A stretch of 64,000 bases of DNA from Lentisphaerae bacterium GWF2_50_93. Lineage in GTDB: Bacteria > Verrucomicrobiota > Lentisphaeria > Victivallales > GWF2-50-93. The notes beneath the pieces are model-generated. The model saw nothing but the letters and a program-made list of their open reading frames with translations. It had not been told where the DNA came from and did no database searches. The position numbers and the translations under genes were made by a program. Shown here piece after piece: positions 45,901-54,233 of the stretch. Position 1 is the stretch's first letter; each line of letters begins with the position of its first letter. The DNA lies in assembly GCA_001804815.1 (NCBI GenBank), contig MHBI01000097.1:61845-125844 (forward strand). The letters are read 5' to 3'.

Positions 45901-46102
45901 AATCGTCGTCGGCGGACAGACGCTGTCCCTCATCCTGACACTGGTGGCGATTCCAGTTTTCTATTCGCTTTTCGACGACCTGACCGCTTGGATCCGTAAT
46001 CTTTGCACAAGTGCTACAAAGGAACAGTCGCCTACTTGTGTTGACTGCAATATGAACACGGACAGATCGGAAGAAGGAAGAGTTCCTGGAAAAGGAAATT
46101 GA
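42929..46102 (+). CDS. RND efflux pump, HAE-1 type
   Basis: 1057 residues with the AcrB fold: two sets of membrane helices and large periplasmic loops. The TM4 motif GIVIDDTIIVVENIF contains the paired aspartates of hydrophobe/amphiphile exporters, which argues against a heavy-metal HME pump. N-terminal RRPVLATVIILLFVVVGVAG and FPKVDAPNVTVTT are typical. The last ~10 residues (EEGRVPGKGN) are encoded by DNA that matches another gene in a different frame (see the relic entry). Confidence 0.95.
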   Translation: MQWLAAICVRRPVLATVIILLFVVVGVAGYTNLSVDRFPKVDAPNVTVTTTLEGASPTEIETEITDKIEEAVNTISGIDDLSSTSSEGVSVVSISFVLEKDSDIAAQEVRDRINRILGDLPEDTEQPKVEKMDPDSAPIMSLSLVSGRPVREITEYSDKVLRRQLENVSGVGQVTILGGRKRQINVWLDPVRLQSYGLTAIDVQQAFSRQNIQIPGGSVKSATSERNLRIIGKAQSVDDICRLIVKTQDGGLTRVSDVARVEDGETEEDSIARKNGVNTVVLSIRRQSGANIIDVADSVKSRLVEIQKHMPEGYRIEVVRDNSSVIRTSTGIVKEHLVLGAFLAALVVMIFLGNSRATIISAISIPCSIISTFGIMWIAGQTINEISLVALALVVGIVIDDTIIVVENIFKHVEEHGEDPYIAAVSGTKEIGLAVMATTLSLLSVFLPVAFLGGMIGKFLKSFGLTMSFAIAISLLISFTLAPALAARLFKAGGGNWMDRRLESFVNLFYRPLENSYIWLLGHALNHRWAVVLVAVLAVASCAPMLGMIGKDFMPANEEAQLSISIRAPEGTSLASTGLIAERVAREVRLMDEVEYTLLTIGDDSQDTPNLASIYVRLTDPSKRRETQSQIMDKVRNELLPKLPSDLRVSVQELSPFGGSGGGPQGVQYVISGPSMEILSKVSSDVLSEMKKLPGVKDADSNLNPGKPEITVNVDRSKAGQMGINVSDLSTTLRLLVGGLKVSTYDENGEQYDIRLRAEDKYRNDKQVLGMLSVPASNAAPVSLMNIVRLGSQEGPAQINRLNRKRQVTLSANISSGAGVSQQNIMDGIEKIVEKHNLSSDYYSGPTSMSKEMSKTTSRFLTALGLALIFMYLILAAQFESWLDPFTILLTIPMTLPFALLSLLIFGQSLNIFSALGLFVLFGVVKKNGILQIDHTNQLRASGMPRRDAILLANRDRLRPILMTTAAFVAGMIPMMTAKGIGSAFHNATAGIVVGGQTLSLILTLVAIPVFYSLFDDLTAWIRNLCTSATKEQSPTCVDCNMNTDRSEEGRVPGKGN

Positions 46103-46115
46103 AAGGATGAATTGA
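46068..46115 (+). other. Relic of a third copy of the anchored helical protein gene
   Basis: DNA 46071-46110 is nearly identical to 41580-41621 inside the anchored-protein gene: the same 20-mer aagaaggaagagttcctgga, then a short difference, then gaaattgaaaggatgaat. In the relic's own frame it reads KKEEFLEKEIERMN then stop. The RND gene uses another frame across it and stops inside it. This suggests recombination between an RND 3' end and a lost third copy. Confidence 0.75.
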
Positions 46116-46175
46116 AGATTGATCCTGAGTCCGAATAAACTTAAAGAGAGTCTCTATAAAACAAGGAAGCATACC

Positions 46176-47648
46176 ATGAAAAGAAAACGTCTGATGTTGT
46201 TCGCAATAGCAGCCATCTCATTGTCGCTGGCATATCAGTCCCGGGGTGAAGAGGATGCGGACAACCCGCCTCCTGTGCCTGCCCAGGAACAGCCAGAAGT
46301 CCTGACAAAGGGTCCAGTGCATGAAGCTTTCGCGAGTCCGGTTAATCTCAAGGATTCCGACGGGATAACAGTGAAAGTCCAGCCACCGGCAAATATCCAG
46401 GAAGTCCCTCCTGCCGACAGGCCGGCAGGCGAGCAGTTCACATGGGTGTCTGGCTATTGGTCGTGGGACACCGATCACAACGGTTTCATATGGATCAGCG
46501 GTTGCTGGCGTGCGGCTCCTCCAAAGATGTCCTGGGTTCCAGGATACTGGGCGCGTACGGAAATCGGCTGGAAATGGGTTGCCGGATTCTGGCTCCAGAC
46601 AGGTGTAAAGGAGATTGAATATGTGAAGGAACCTCCTGCGATATTTGACATGGAGCCGTCCTTGCAGGCCCCTGGAAGCGATCTTGTATGGGTGCCGAGC
46701 TGCTGGTACTGGTCCAACGGGCAATATGTCCTGCGTTCCGGCTACTGGCTGCAGGGACAGCCGGGCTGGATATGGAGTCCTTCTCATTATTTATGGACTC
46801 CGCACGGATATGTCTTTTCCGAGGGGCACTGGGATTATCCCCTGGAACGCAGGGGCGTACTGTTTGCTCCTGTATGTTTTCCCAGGAACTTCCGCGTCCA
46901 GCCGGGCTTTTCATATCCACTGAGCATTGTCGTCGATATTGGACTTCTCAAGGTGAATTTATTCACATGTCCGCGCTACTCTCATTATTATTTCGGGGAT
47001 TATTATGATGACATATACATGCGCGTCGGCATCTACCCGCGTTTCGAAGGAGGTCGCAGATACTCATGCTATGATCCTGTCTTCGAGCATGACAAATGGC
47101 GCGGCAGGCTCCAGGATCCGAGATGGGAGGACCATGAACGCAGGGACTACGAACTTCGCAGGGACAACAGGGAGCTCCGGCCCTCCGTGACCTACCGCGA
47201 GCAGGAAAGCAGGATCTCAAAACTACAGGAACTACAGAGGAAGAAAGTACAGGTTGCGCAGCCTATTTCCACGGTGGTGCATGAAAAAAAGACTCCGCAG
47301 AAATTCGAACGCATGGACGCCGACGTGCAGCGGAAAATTTCAAAGCAGGGCAATGATTTGCAGCAGTACCGTGAAGAGCGCAAAAGCTGGGAATCCAAGC
47401 CGGGAAACACCATTAAGCCGGGAAAGGAGCCAGTGGAACGCGCGGATCCTGCGGCGCCGGCAAATGCAGGCCGCAACCCAGCCTCACCATCTCCGGAAAG
47501 GATTAAAGTTCCAGCTTCACCCATAGCCGGATGGCAGGCGCCAGGGAACACAGGGGAAGTCCTTCCGGCAAATCCTGCTGGCGAACGCGGGGGCAGGAAT
47601 GACGACAGGGGAGTGTCAAGAGACAGGGGTGTTCCCGACAGGCGCTAG
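46176..47648 (+). CDS. WxxGxW-repeat exported protein
   Basis: After a signal peptide (RLMLFAIAAISLSLAYQSRG) comes an array of tryptophan/glycine repeats such as FTWVSGYWSWD, SWVPGYWART, WKWVAGFWLQ, VLRSGYWLQGQPGWIW and VFSEGHW (PF12779-like YXWGXW). The C-terminal 170 residues are charged and then Pro/Ala-rich and low complexity. The fold is unknown; an envelope-structural or carbohydrate/surface role is often assumed for such proteins. It sits where an outer-membrane TolC-like gene would be expected. The start is ATG 46176 with aagga upstream. Confidence 0.78.
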   Translation: MKRKRLMLFAIAAISLSLAYQSRGEEDADNPPPVPAQEQPEVLTKGPVHEAFASPVNLKDSDGITVKVQPPANIQEVPPADRPAGEQFTWVSGYWSWDTDHNGFIWISGCWRAAPPKMSWVPGYWARTEIGWKWVAGFWLQTGVKEIEYVKEPPAIFDMEPSLQAPGSDLVWVPSCWYWSNGQYVLRSGYWLQGQPGWIWSPSHYLWTPHGYVFSEGHWDYPLERRGVLFAPVCFPRNFRVQPGFSYPLSIVVDIGLLKVNLFTCPRYSHYYFGDYYDDIYMRVGIYPRFEGGRRYSCYDPVFEHDKWRGRLQDPRWEDHERRDYELRRDNRELRPSVTYREQESRISKLQELQRKKVQVAQPISTVVHEKKTPQKFERMDADVQRKISKQGNDLQQYREERKSWESKPGNTIKPGKEPVERADPAAPANAGRNPASPSPERIKVPASPIAGWQAPGNTGEVLPANPAGERGGRNDDRGVSRDRGVPDRR

Positions 47649-47655
47649 CCAGGAT

Positions 47656-49056
47656 ATGGATACAACAGCTGAAAATCAGAATGCAGGAGTCCGGAAGGAA
47701 TCCGTGCTGGTTAACAGGGACGTGCGGCGGACGCTGTTCAGCATGGCCTTCCCGATGCTTGCAGGCACTTTCGCGATGAACGCATACAGCCTCACGGACA
47801 TGTGGTTCGTGTCGCGGCTTGGAACCCTCCCGATGGCGGCCATGGGTTTTGTATTCCCGGTCATAATGATTCTCACCTGCGTGGCCGGAGGGATTGGAAC
47901 GGGTGTAATGACGCTCGTATCGCACTCCCTTGGACGCCATGACCACAAGCTTGCCGCACGCATCACCTCGCATGGGCTCCTGCTGACGACACTTGCCACA
48001 CTGCTTCTTGCCATTATCGGATATTTCAGCGTTGAACCTGTCTTTTCATGGCTTGGCGCAGACGCCTCGACTCTTCCGCATATCAGAAAATATATGGCCA
48101 TATGGTATCTCGGCGCCCTCACCATGTCTCTTCCAATGCTGGGCAACGGCATACTGATATCAACAGGCGATTCCAAGTCCGCCAGCCATGTCATGATGAT
48201 CGGGCCTGCCATCAATGTCGTCCTCAATCCGATCATGATATTCGGATACCTGGGTTTTCCCGCGATGGGAATCGCGGGTTCGGCGCTTGCCACTGTCGTG
48301 GCGCAGGCGATATCGGCGGTCTGGCTCCTCATCCTGCTGGACAAAAGGCACGGGCTCCTGAAATTTGCACCTCTGGAAATCAGCGCGTGCCTCACTTCGT
48401 TCAAAAACATCCTGTCGTTCGGAATCCCCAGCATCCTGAGCATGATCCTGATGCCCGTTTCCGCCACTGTGATAACAAAGATCCTGAGCAGCCTCGGCAA
48501 CGAGGCGGTGGCGGCAAGCGGCGCGGCAGGCCGCATAGAGATGTTCGCCTTCATCATCCCCATGTCCCTGGGAATGTCTCTGACTCCATTCGTCAGCCAG
48601 AACTTCGGAGCCGAAAGGATAGACAGGATAAAGGAAGCCATTGAAGTATCGACCCGCTTCGCCATAATCTACGGCATCGCCGTATCAATAGTCTTTTTCC
48701 TCTCTGCACCGTTCATGGCCTCGATGTTCACTTCGGACGCGAAGGTCTCGGAAATACTTGTCTCATACATCCGCATCATCTCCTTCGGATACGGAATGAT
48801 GGAGGTGCACAGGTACTGCGGGTTCGTCCTGACAGGGCTCCACCGTCCGGCATCCGCAACAGTCCTCAACTCTGTCAGGGTGCTTGTACTGCTCATACCA
48901 TTGTCCTATCTCGGAGTTTACCTGGGAGGAGTAAAGGGGGTCTTCATAGGCCGTCTCGCCACCGACCTCCTGGCAGGCGGCATCGGAATTGCCTGGGCGT
49001 ACAAGGCATGCGCAGCGGCAAAACTCAATGTCGAATCTCTACATAAATCCGTCTGA
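47656..49056 (+). CDS. MATE family multidrug efflux transporter
   Basis: Twelve-helix MATE protein of about 466 residues, with repeat halves beginning RTLFSMAFPMLAGTFAMNAY and ILSFGIPSILSMILMPVSAT, and a GSALATVVAQAISA segment. It exports cationic drugs in exchange for Na+ or H+. It starts 7 bases after the WxxGxW gene and is the last gene of the efflux operon. A longer frame from 47599 would overlap the previous gene and is not needed. Confidence 0.94.
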   Translation: MDTTAENQNAGVRKESVLVNRDVRRTLFSMAFPMLAGTFAMNAYSLTDMWFVSRLGTLPMAAMGFVFPVIMILTCVAGGIGTGVMTLVSHSLGRHDHKLAARITSHGLLLTTLATLLLAIIGYFSVEPVFSWLGADASTLPHIRKYMAIWYLGALTMSLPMLGNGILISTGDSKSASHVMMIGPAINVVLNPIMIFGYLGFPAMGIAGSALATVVAQAISAVWLLILLDKRHGLLKFAPLEISACLTSFKNILSFGIPSILSMILMPVSATVITKILSSLGNEAVAASGAAGRIEMFAFIIPMSLGMSLTPFVSQNFGAERIDRIKEAIEVSTRFAIIYGIAVSIVFFLSAPFMASMFTSDAKVSEILVSYIRIISFGYGMMEVHRYCGFVLTGLHRPASATVLNSVRVLVLLIPLSYLGVYLGGVKGVFIGRLATDLLAGGIGIAWAYKACAAAKLNVESLHKSV

Positions 49057-49084
49057 ACAGGCAGGGGACGGCCTTAAGTTTTTT

Positions 49085-49248
49085 TATTTGTAGCCTGTCG
49101 CGCCGTAGCGCTTGGGCGAAGGCAGATAGCTCGTGCTCGAGCGTTCTTAACGGAATCTCATAATCCCTAAGAACGCGCAAACATGCGCTACTACGAGCGA
49201 ATTCAATCCTTTTTAAACTCATTTCTAAGTCCTACAAGCTCTTGAGGC
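49085..49248. repeat. Degenerate family B palindrome with a right G arm
   Basis: The right arm aagaacgcgcaaacatgcgc (49169-) is intact, and the loop gttcttaacggaatctcata matches the reverse complement of the loop at 39790-39812. The left arm is decayed (tttatttgtagcctgtcgcg). A decayed G arm, aagtcctacaagctctt, lies at 49227-49243. From 49249 to 49357 nothing else was recognised. Confidence 0.65.
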
Positions 49249-49357
49249 GGATAATTCCAAATATCCGGATTTATCAGGCCGGAATCTTGATTTACCCTCT
49301 TCCAAATGTTCTATTCTTACAGTGCCTGGACATCATATCAATATCAGGAGAGTTATA

Positions 49358-49684
49358 ATGAAAATTGCCTTATGCCTGCTGACAATGCTGCTGACCCTGT
49401 CTGGATGTGTCACATCTGGTCCGACAGTCTCGAAATCAGACATGGGAAACTTGGAATTGAATGTCTACACGCATGACAAGGAAATAGATGCCCGTTTCGC
49501 TGATGTCTATGTCGATGCGATATTTCTTGGAAACATCTCTCCGAACAAGCCTATATTGAACCTTAGGGAGGGAGACCATAATATAAGGATTGAGCTGAAA
49601 GGGTATAAGTCCTACGAGAAGAAGATTTTTATTTCTGGCGATCCTAACCATCAGGTCCTAAACGTCTTGCTTGAAAAACAATAA
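49358..49684 (+). CDS. PEGA-domain-like lipoprotein
   Basis: Short lipoprotein with lipobox TLSGC (Cys near 18). The mature part LELNVYTHDKEIDARFADVY, then FLGNISPNKPILNLREGDHN and KGYKSYEKKIFISG, follows the PEGA pattern (beta-sandwich, with Gly-Tyr-Lys turn). About 108 residues. A cagga site precedes the ATG. Its partner is unknown. Confidence 0.72.
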   Translation: MKIALCLLTMLLTLSGCVTSGPTVSKSDMGNLELNVYTHDKEIDARFADVYVDAIFLGNISPNKPILNLREGDHNIRIELKGYKSYEKKIFISGDPNHQVLNVLLEKQ

Positions 49685-49719
49685 ATATTTGCTCGACAAT
49701 AAAAAAAAGGAGCCATGTC

Positions 49720-49992
49720 ATGGCGAAGAAAAAGAAGGACAACCACATCATCGTCGCAATCCACGTGACCGACCGCGTAAAGCAGGCTTCGCGCGTACAG
49801 TCCGTGCTCACGAAGTACGGTGGGTACATCAAGACACGCATCGGCCTGCATGAAGCCAAGGGCAAGGCTGCGTCTCCCAATGGTCTGATTCTTCTGGAAC
49901 TTGTAGGAGCTGACCGCTGCTGCAGGACAGTCCTTGCAGATCTCAATTCAGTTATAGGGGTCGAGGCGAAGAGCGTTGTCTTTGAACACTGA
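49720..49992 (+). CDS. Small ACT-like protein (TM1266/NikR-C-like)
   Basis: Ninety residues: a basic start (MAKKKKDNH) and an alpha-beta pattern IIVAIHVTDRVKQASRVQSV, YGGYIKTRIGLHEA, NGLILLELVG. This resembles the TM1266-type iron-hydrogenase regulator family and ACT-like ligand domains. Ligand and role are unknown. A strong aaggag site is present. Confidence 0.6.
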   Translation: MAKKKKDNHIIVAIHVTDRVKQASRVQSVLTKYGGYIKTRIGLHEAKGKAASPNGLILLELVGADRCCRTVLADLNSVIGVEAKSVVFEH

Positions 49993-50000
49993 TCGTCTTC

Positions 50001-50196
50001 AAAGTAGGGACGGGCTTTAGCCTGTCCCATTCTAAGGCATTTAGTTGATGTATGTTTGCGCCTTTATCTGGAGCCCTCTCGACGAATAGGTAGTCACAAA
50101 ATGAAATTTTTCTTTAAAAGTAACACAGACATTCCTGTCTGTGTTTTCAAATTTCATTTTCCATCGCAGACCAGCCGTCGCTAAGAAGGAATGCTC
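50001..50196. repeat. Half of a family A element followed by family C copy
   Basis: Bases 50001-50038 are the left half of a family A element (agtagggacgggctttagcc, then tgtcccattct). Family C follows from 50101: hairpin acagacattcctgtctgt, linker caaatttcattttccatcgc, then aaggaatgctc. The rest of the gap up to 50259 shows no gene. Confidence 0.7.
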
Positions 50197-50259
50197 AACA
50201 AAGGAATTCATTCGCCCATATAAATATCGGGAAAGAATTATGAACTCAAGAGGAAATGC

Positions 50260-50817
50260 ATGAAAAAATTGACTGCCATGATAATCACCGGATGCCTTTT
50301 GTCAGGAACGGCGTTTTTTACATCTAATCCAGTGTCTGGCCAGGCCGTAAAAGAACCTGATGCCAACGCAAAAAAGGATAAGGCGGCAGCACCTGAAAAG
50401 GATTCGAAACAGCCACCGCGTAATTTCGATCCCCAGAAGATGAAACAGGCGTTCATGGACAACATAAAAGAAACCCTCTGCGTCACCGACGAAGAGTGGA
50501 ATGTCCTGCTGCCGAAGATTGAAAAGGTAATAACCATGTCCCGCGAAACTGCAATGCAGGGACGCATGGGGTTCGGCCCCGGCGGCCGTCGCGGCGGACC
50601 TCAGGGCTCAGGCGAAATCAGCAAGGCGATCCAGGCCCTTGAAGAAATCCTGGACAGCTCGAAATCCACTCCGGAAGATATCACCGCCGGACTGAATGCC
50701 GTGCGCGAGGCCCGGAAAAAGGCCGAGCAGGAACTTGCAAAGGCGAAGACGGAACTGCTCGAAGCGGCCACCCCGCGCCAGCAGGGAAGACTTATTGTGC
50801 TGGGAATAATTGATTGA
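50260..50817 (+). CDS. Exported helical protein, Spy/LTxxQ-like
   Basis: A signal peptide (TAMIITGCLLSGTAFFTSNP) is followed by a charged region, a helical core (FMDNIKETLCVTDEEWNVLL and IQALEEILDSSKSTPEDITA), a Gly/Arg-rich stretch (GFGPGGRRGGPQG) and a final helix ending TPRQQGRLIVLGIID. The layout resembles PVC proteins of the Spy/CpxP neighbourhood. 185 residues. It stands alone here with an aggaaatgc site before the ATG. Confidence 0.6.
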   Translation: MKKLTAMIITGCLLSGTAFFTSNPVSGQAVKEPDANAKKDKAAAPEKDSKQPPRNFDPQKMKQAFMDNIKETLCVTDEEWNVLLPKIEKVITMSRETAMQGRMGFGPGGRRGGPQGSGEISKAIQALEEILDSSKSTPEDITAGLNAVREARKKAEQELAKAKTELLEAATPRQQGRLIVLGIID

Positions 50818-50843
50818 TTATCAGAGTCATCCCACAGGATGAC

Positions 50844-50991
50844 GGATGGATGGATTGTTGGATTAATGGATGATTGGGTTTGAGTTCGAGATAACACAAA
50901 AGCCATGGAGAGGCATTTCTGATAATTTACCCAGAATGTTATTGCTCTTATGTCTTTAATACCCAACCAGCAATCCAGTCATCCAATTAAT
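50844..50991. repeat. Family H inverted repeat
   Basis: Arms rich in ggatgg/ccatcc: ggatggatggattgttggat (50844-) and the inverse arm ccagcaatccagtcatccaa (50966-). A second H element is at 53928-54094. Confidence 0.6.
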
Positions 50992-51020
50992 AATAAGTTG
51001 AATTTAAGTCAGGAAGAAAG

Positions 51021-51857
51021 ATGAGATCATTCAGGATAGATCGGGAATCATGCCGAACCGACAGTAGGCTGTGGTTTTGGTCCGCGTTGGCTCTGTTTCT
51101 GAGCAGTTGGTGCTTCCCAGTAGTTGAAGCCGGCAAACTACCTAGCCGTACACCTGTCGAGATGGTCGCGAACTCCACCTATGTTGCATTGGATACGATC
51201 ACGTGGGCAATATTCGCGGCGGTTGTCTCCAGTGTTCTCGCTTGGTGTTTTCAGTGTGGAGTTGTAAAAGTCCGAACATGGCAGCCAGAGATCTATAGCC
51301 GCATAGTCAATCCGATGAGGCTGCTTCAAGTCGGAATGGCTGCCGCCATTGTGTTCGGAATATTTCCGCCTTGGAAATATATTTGGTTGGCAGAAATAAG
51401 AGGTGCCTCGCTTGAACATGTGGTATGGTCATTTCGCTATTCGTTTATCCTTACCCCGCCAACGCATGCGGAAGTCGGGACTTTCACCATTGGGTGGGGT
51501 AGGCTTGTCGGGCAGTGGATTGGCATTGCTTTGGCGTTGGGATGCGGTCTGCTCTATTTCTGGCAAGAGCGACGCCAAACAAGGATGCCTTCAGGTAATC
51601 CGGCTCCTTTGCCACCCCTTCTCGACAGGCGAATATCGCTAGGGATCTTAGCATTTGTCACGTTCTTCTGGATCTCATTCGCCCTTTGCTATGGGGTGTT
51701 ATGGCGAGTGTATGAACCCGGTCTTTTTGAGGACATACCGGCATGGATTCGCATTTGTTCGTTCGTTTTGTCGGCGCTTGTTTCCGCAGCGTTGGCAGTT
51801 TATCTATCAATCAGCTGCACCCAACCGCAAGCCGCTGACGCGTCTCGCGGTGGATGA
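51021..51857 (+). CDS. Multi-pass membrane protein of unknown function
   Basis: 278 residues with about six hydrophobic helices, for example LWFWSALALFLSSWCFPVV, ITWAIFAAVVSSVLAWCF and LGILAFVTFFWISFALCYGV. No family was recognised. Its G/T-richer codon use and weak resemblance to the neighbours suggest a transferred gene. An aggaagaaag site precedes the ATG. It lies between H and D repeat elements. Confidence 0.6.
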   Translation: MRSFRIDRESCRTDSRLWFWSALALFLSSWCFPVVEAGKLPSRTPVEMVANSTYVALDTITWAIFAAVVSSVLAWCFQCGVVKVRTWQPEIYSRIVNPMRLLQVGMAAAIVFGIFPPWKYIWLAEIRGASLEHVVWSFRYSFILTPPTHAEVGTFTIGWGRLVGQWIGIALALGCGLLYFWQERRQTRMPSGNPAPLPPLLDRRISLGILAFVTFFWISFALCYGVLWRVYEPGLFEDIPAWIRICSFVLSALVSAALAVYLSISCTQPQAADASRGG

Positions 51858-51948
51858 GCTTCATCGTTACAATAAATCGGTGCCAGTCCAATGCCGTTAA
51901 CTTAAAACATAACACGTATAATGTCTCGCATTTTATATCCTGATGATG

Positions 51949-52262
51949 AATCCTGAAGGGATTGAGTAATATAGCCTGTGGTTTCAACCACAGGACATAT
52001 ATGAAAAAATGATTCGTCCTGTAGGGACGGAGTACGCTCTGCCCCTTCAGGGCAAAACAAATTTTGGGATTCAATACCTATGGTTGAAACCATAGGCTTT
52101 ATTACCTAACGCATTCCATGCGTAAAGAGGAAAAACAATCTAACTCTCATATTATAAAATGTTACTCTTAAGTCAACGGCATTGGAGTGGCACAGCTTTT
52201 ACAAAGAAAAAAGTATCCAAAAAGTAATGATTTATTGCCGGCGGGACGCCAGCGCTCCTCAA
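51949..52262. repeat. Family D multi-hairpin element and family E hairpin
   Basis: The D chain of hairpins is aatcctgaagggatt, cctgtggtttcaaccacagg (51975), cgtcctgtagggacg, gccccttcagggc, cctatggttgaaaccatagg (52077) and acgcattccatgcgt. A family E hairpin (gccggcgggacgccagcgc) follows at 52237. It fills the gap between the membrane protein and the sigma-54 activator. Confidence 0.75.
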
Positions 52263-52280
52263 TCAGGAATCAAGATTTAT

Positions 52281-53915
52281 CTATTTTGTAATGCCTGATT
52301 TCAAATTTTCAATCTCCTTCAACTTCCTCCAGAGCGTAGCCGTGCCGATGCCGAGGATCTCGGCCGCCCTGGTCTTGTTGCCTCCTGTCTTTTCAAGGAC
52401 GGAAAGGATGTGCTCGTTTCCAATTGATTCGAGCGTGGTGCCCTTGTAGGCCCCGGATCTTATTCCTGAAGAAATCAGGCTTTTAGGCAGATGCTCCGGC
52501 ATGATCACGGCGTCTCCGGAGAATACGGCCGCACGTTCGATCACGTTCTCCAGTTCACGCACATTGCCGGGCCAGTTGTATTCCATGAGATAGTCAAGGC
52601 ATTTCGCGTCAAGCTTCAGGTTTGGAAGCTTGAGTTTCCTGGAGATCTTCTTCACAATGCTACGTGCAAGAGGGAGGATGTCCTCCTTCCTTTCACGCAG
52701 CGGAGGAAGCTCGATCGTCACGACCGCCAGCCGGTAATAGAGGTCCTCGCGGAAACGTCCGTCTGCAACATCATCCATGAGATTCCTGTTCGTCGCGGCG
52801 ATTATCCTGACATCGATCTTCCTCGGGATATTCTCGCCGAGCCTGACGACCTCCCTCTCCTGCAGGACGCGGAGAAGCTTCACCTGTATCTCCTGTGACA
52901 CGTCTCCGATCTCGTCGAGGAGGACCGTTCCCTTGTCGGCCTGTTCGAGCAGGCCGATCCTGTCCCTGATCGCGCCGGTGAACGCGCCGGCCTTGTATCC
53001 GAAAAGCTCCCCTTCCAGCAGAGTCTCCGGCAGGGCCCCGCAGTTGACGGCCATGAAACTCTTTTCGCGCCGCGAAGAAAGCTTGTGTATGTTCCTTGAC
53101 ACCACCTCTTTTCCAGTCCCACTTTCACCTGTGACAAGGACTGAAGTATCAAAACGCGATACCCGGGAGACAAGTTCAAGGACTTTCCTGAACGAGGCGC
53201 TGTGCACTTCGACCGCATCGAGTTCAGGCGCCTGTCCAAACTTCTCTATCATGACTTTCTGTCTTGAAATCTCGCGGTCCTTCCTCTGGATCTCCCTTGT
53301 AAGGGTATCGACCTTCAGCTGGATGTCTTCGGCCTCGAAATATGATGCGTGTTCCGCAAGTTCGGCACCGAGGGATTTTTCGTCCATCCCTTCGGCGATG
53401 CATGCCCTGGCGCCGGAAGCCCTGCACTTCCTCTCGATGAAATAAACCTTGAATCCGAGGCAGAACGAGGAATAGCCGCTCGCATATCCGGAGAGTATCC
53501 AGCATACAGGATTTTCAGCGGTTCCAAACTGCGAGAGATGCTCCTCGGCCTCACCGGAATCATGCCAGACATATTCGATGCGGCACGTCTTTCCGATCTC
53601 GTCGAGCGCCAGTATCTTCATCTGTGTCTTGGCAATGCCCTGCAGTGTCTGGAGACGGGCTCCGGCCTTCAGCCATTCGGCCCTGTTCTCCCATTTGAAT
53701 ATCCTCTTCATCGCGGCGGCATCGGCCTGTCCCGAAAAATATCCGAACCGCGTCAGGACCTTCCTGGCATATCCAATCCCGACCATGTCGATCAGATCCT
53801 TGCGGAACTGTCCGAACGCATGCAGGTCGTGCAATATCAGCCTCCTCCCATGGAGGCTCAGCAGCCCTTCGGAGAATTTCACGATCTCCTCAAGCCTCAG
53901 ATCGGATGCTTTCAT
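52281..53915 (-). CDS. Sigma-54 dependent transcriptional activator, XylR_N/V4R type
   Basis: Order of domains: XylR_N-like sensor (~1-100), V4R domain (~130-178, ending ERKCRASGARACIAEG), coiled-coil linker (~195-225), AAA+ domain with Walker A GESGTGKE (263-270), the sigma-54 contact loop GAFTGA (310-315) and Walker B VLLDEIGD, then a Fis-type helix-turn-helix (NKTRAAEILGIGTATLWRKL). Members such as DmpR and PoxR sense small molecules in the V4R region. Start ATG has aaggag before it. Divergent from an operon with a matching -24/-12 promoter. Confidence 0.93.
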   Translation of the reverse strand: MKASDLRLEEIVKFSEGLLSLHGRRLILHDLHAFGQFRKDLIDMVGIGYARKVLTRFGYFSGQADAAAMKRIFKWENRAEWLKAGARLQTLQGIAKTQMKILALDEIGKTCRIEYVWHDSGEAEEHLSQFGTAENPVCWILSGYASGYSSFCLGFKVYFIERKCRASGARACIAEGMDEKSLGAELAEHASYFEAEDIQLKVDTLTREIQRKDREISRQKVMIEKFGQAPELDAVEVHSASFRKVLELVSRVSRFDTSVLVTGESGTGKEVVSRNIHKLSSRREKSFMAVNCGALPETLLEGELFGYKAGAFTGAIRDRIGLLEQADKGTVLLDEIGDVSQEIQVKLLRVLQEREVVRLGENIPRKIDVRIIAATNRNLMDDVADGRFREDLYYRLAVVTIELPPLRERKEDILPLARSIVKKISRKLKLPNLKLDAKCLDYLMEYNWPGNVRELENVIERAAVFSGDAVIMPEHLPKSLISSGIRSGAYKGTTLESIGNEHILSVLEKTGGNKTRAAEILGIGTATLWRKLKEIENLKSGITK

Positions 53916-53927
53916 GGGAACTCCTTT

Positions 53928-54094
53928 ATGGATTGGATTGTTGGATGGATGGAAATAAAGAAATACTAGCTGTTCTTGAATCTTAATTCGTTTGTAGTTA
54001 ATCCCGCAAGGGATGTTCTTTAATTCTTACATGTCTTGCGACATTGACTACGAACATATTCTCTAAAACCAATCATCCATCAATCCATTCATCC
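53928..54094. repeat. Family H arms around a B-related inner palindrome
   Basis: Outer arms atggattggattgttggatg (53928-) and ccaatcatccatcaatccat (54069-) enclose 53987-54055. The inner arms ttcgtttgtagttaatcccg and cgacattgactacgaac are an imperfect inverted repeat with hairpins atcccgcaagggat and atgtcttgcgacat. The element lies between the activator and its target promoter and might hold its upstream binding sites. Confidence 0.6.
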
Positions 54095-54233
54095 TTTTCT
54101 CTTAATCATATCATTTTGATATGCTTACTATTTCAATATGAACTCATATTTCATTATTTCAAGACTACGTTGCTTTTATATTTTATTTTTATCTGGCTGA
54201 CATGCAGCATGTTGCGATATTCGCACTGTCTGC

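Noticed and set aside
51815..51900. attC-like integron recombination site after the membrane protein gene
   Set aside because: The stretch aaccgcaagccgctgacgcg looks attC-like, but the required core sites RYYYAAC and GTTRRRY were not found in proper arrangement, and no integrase is present.
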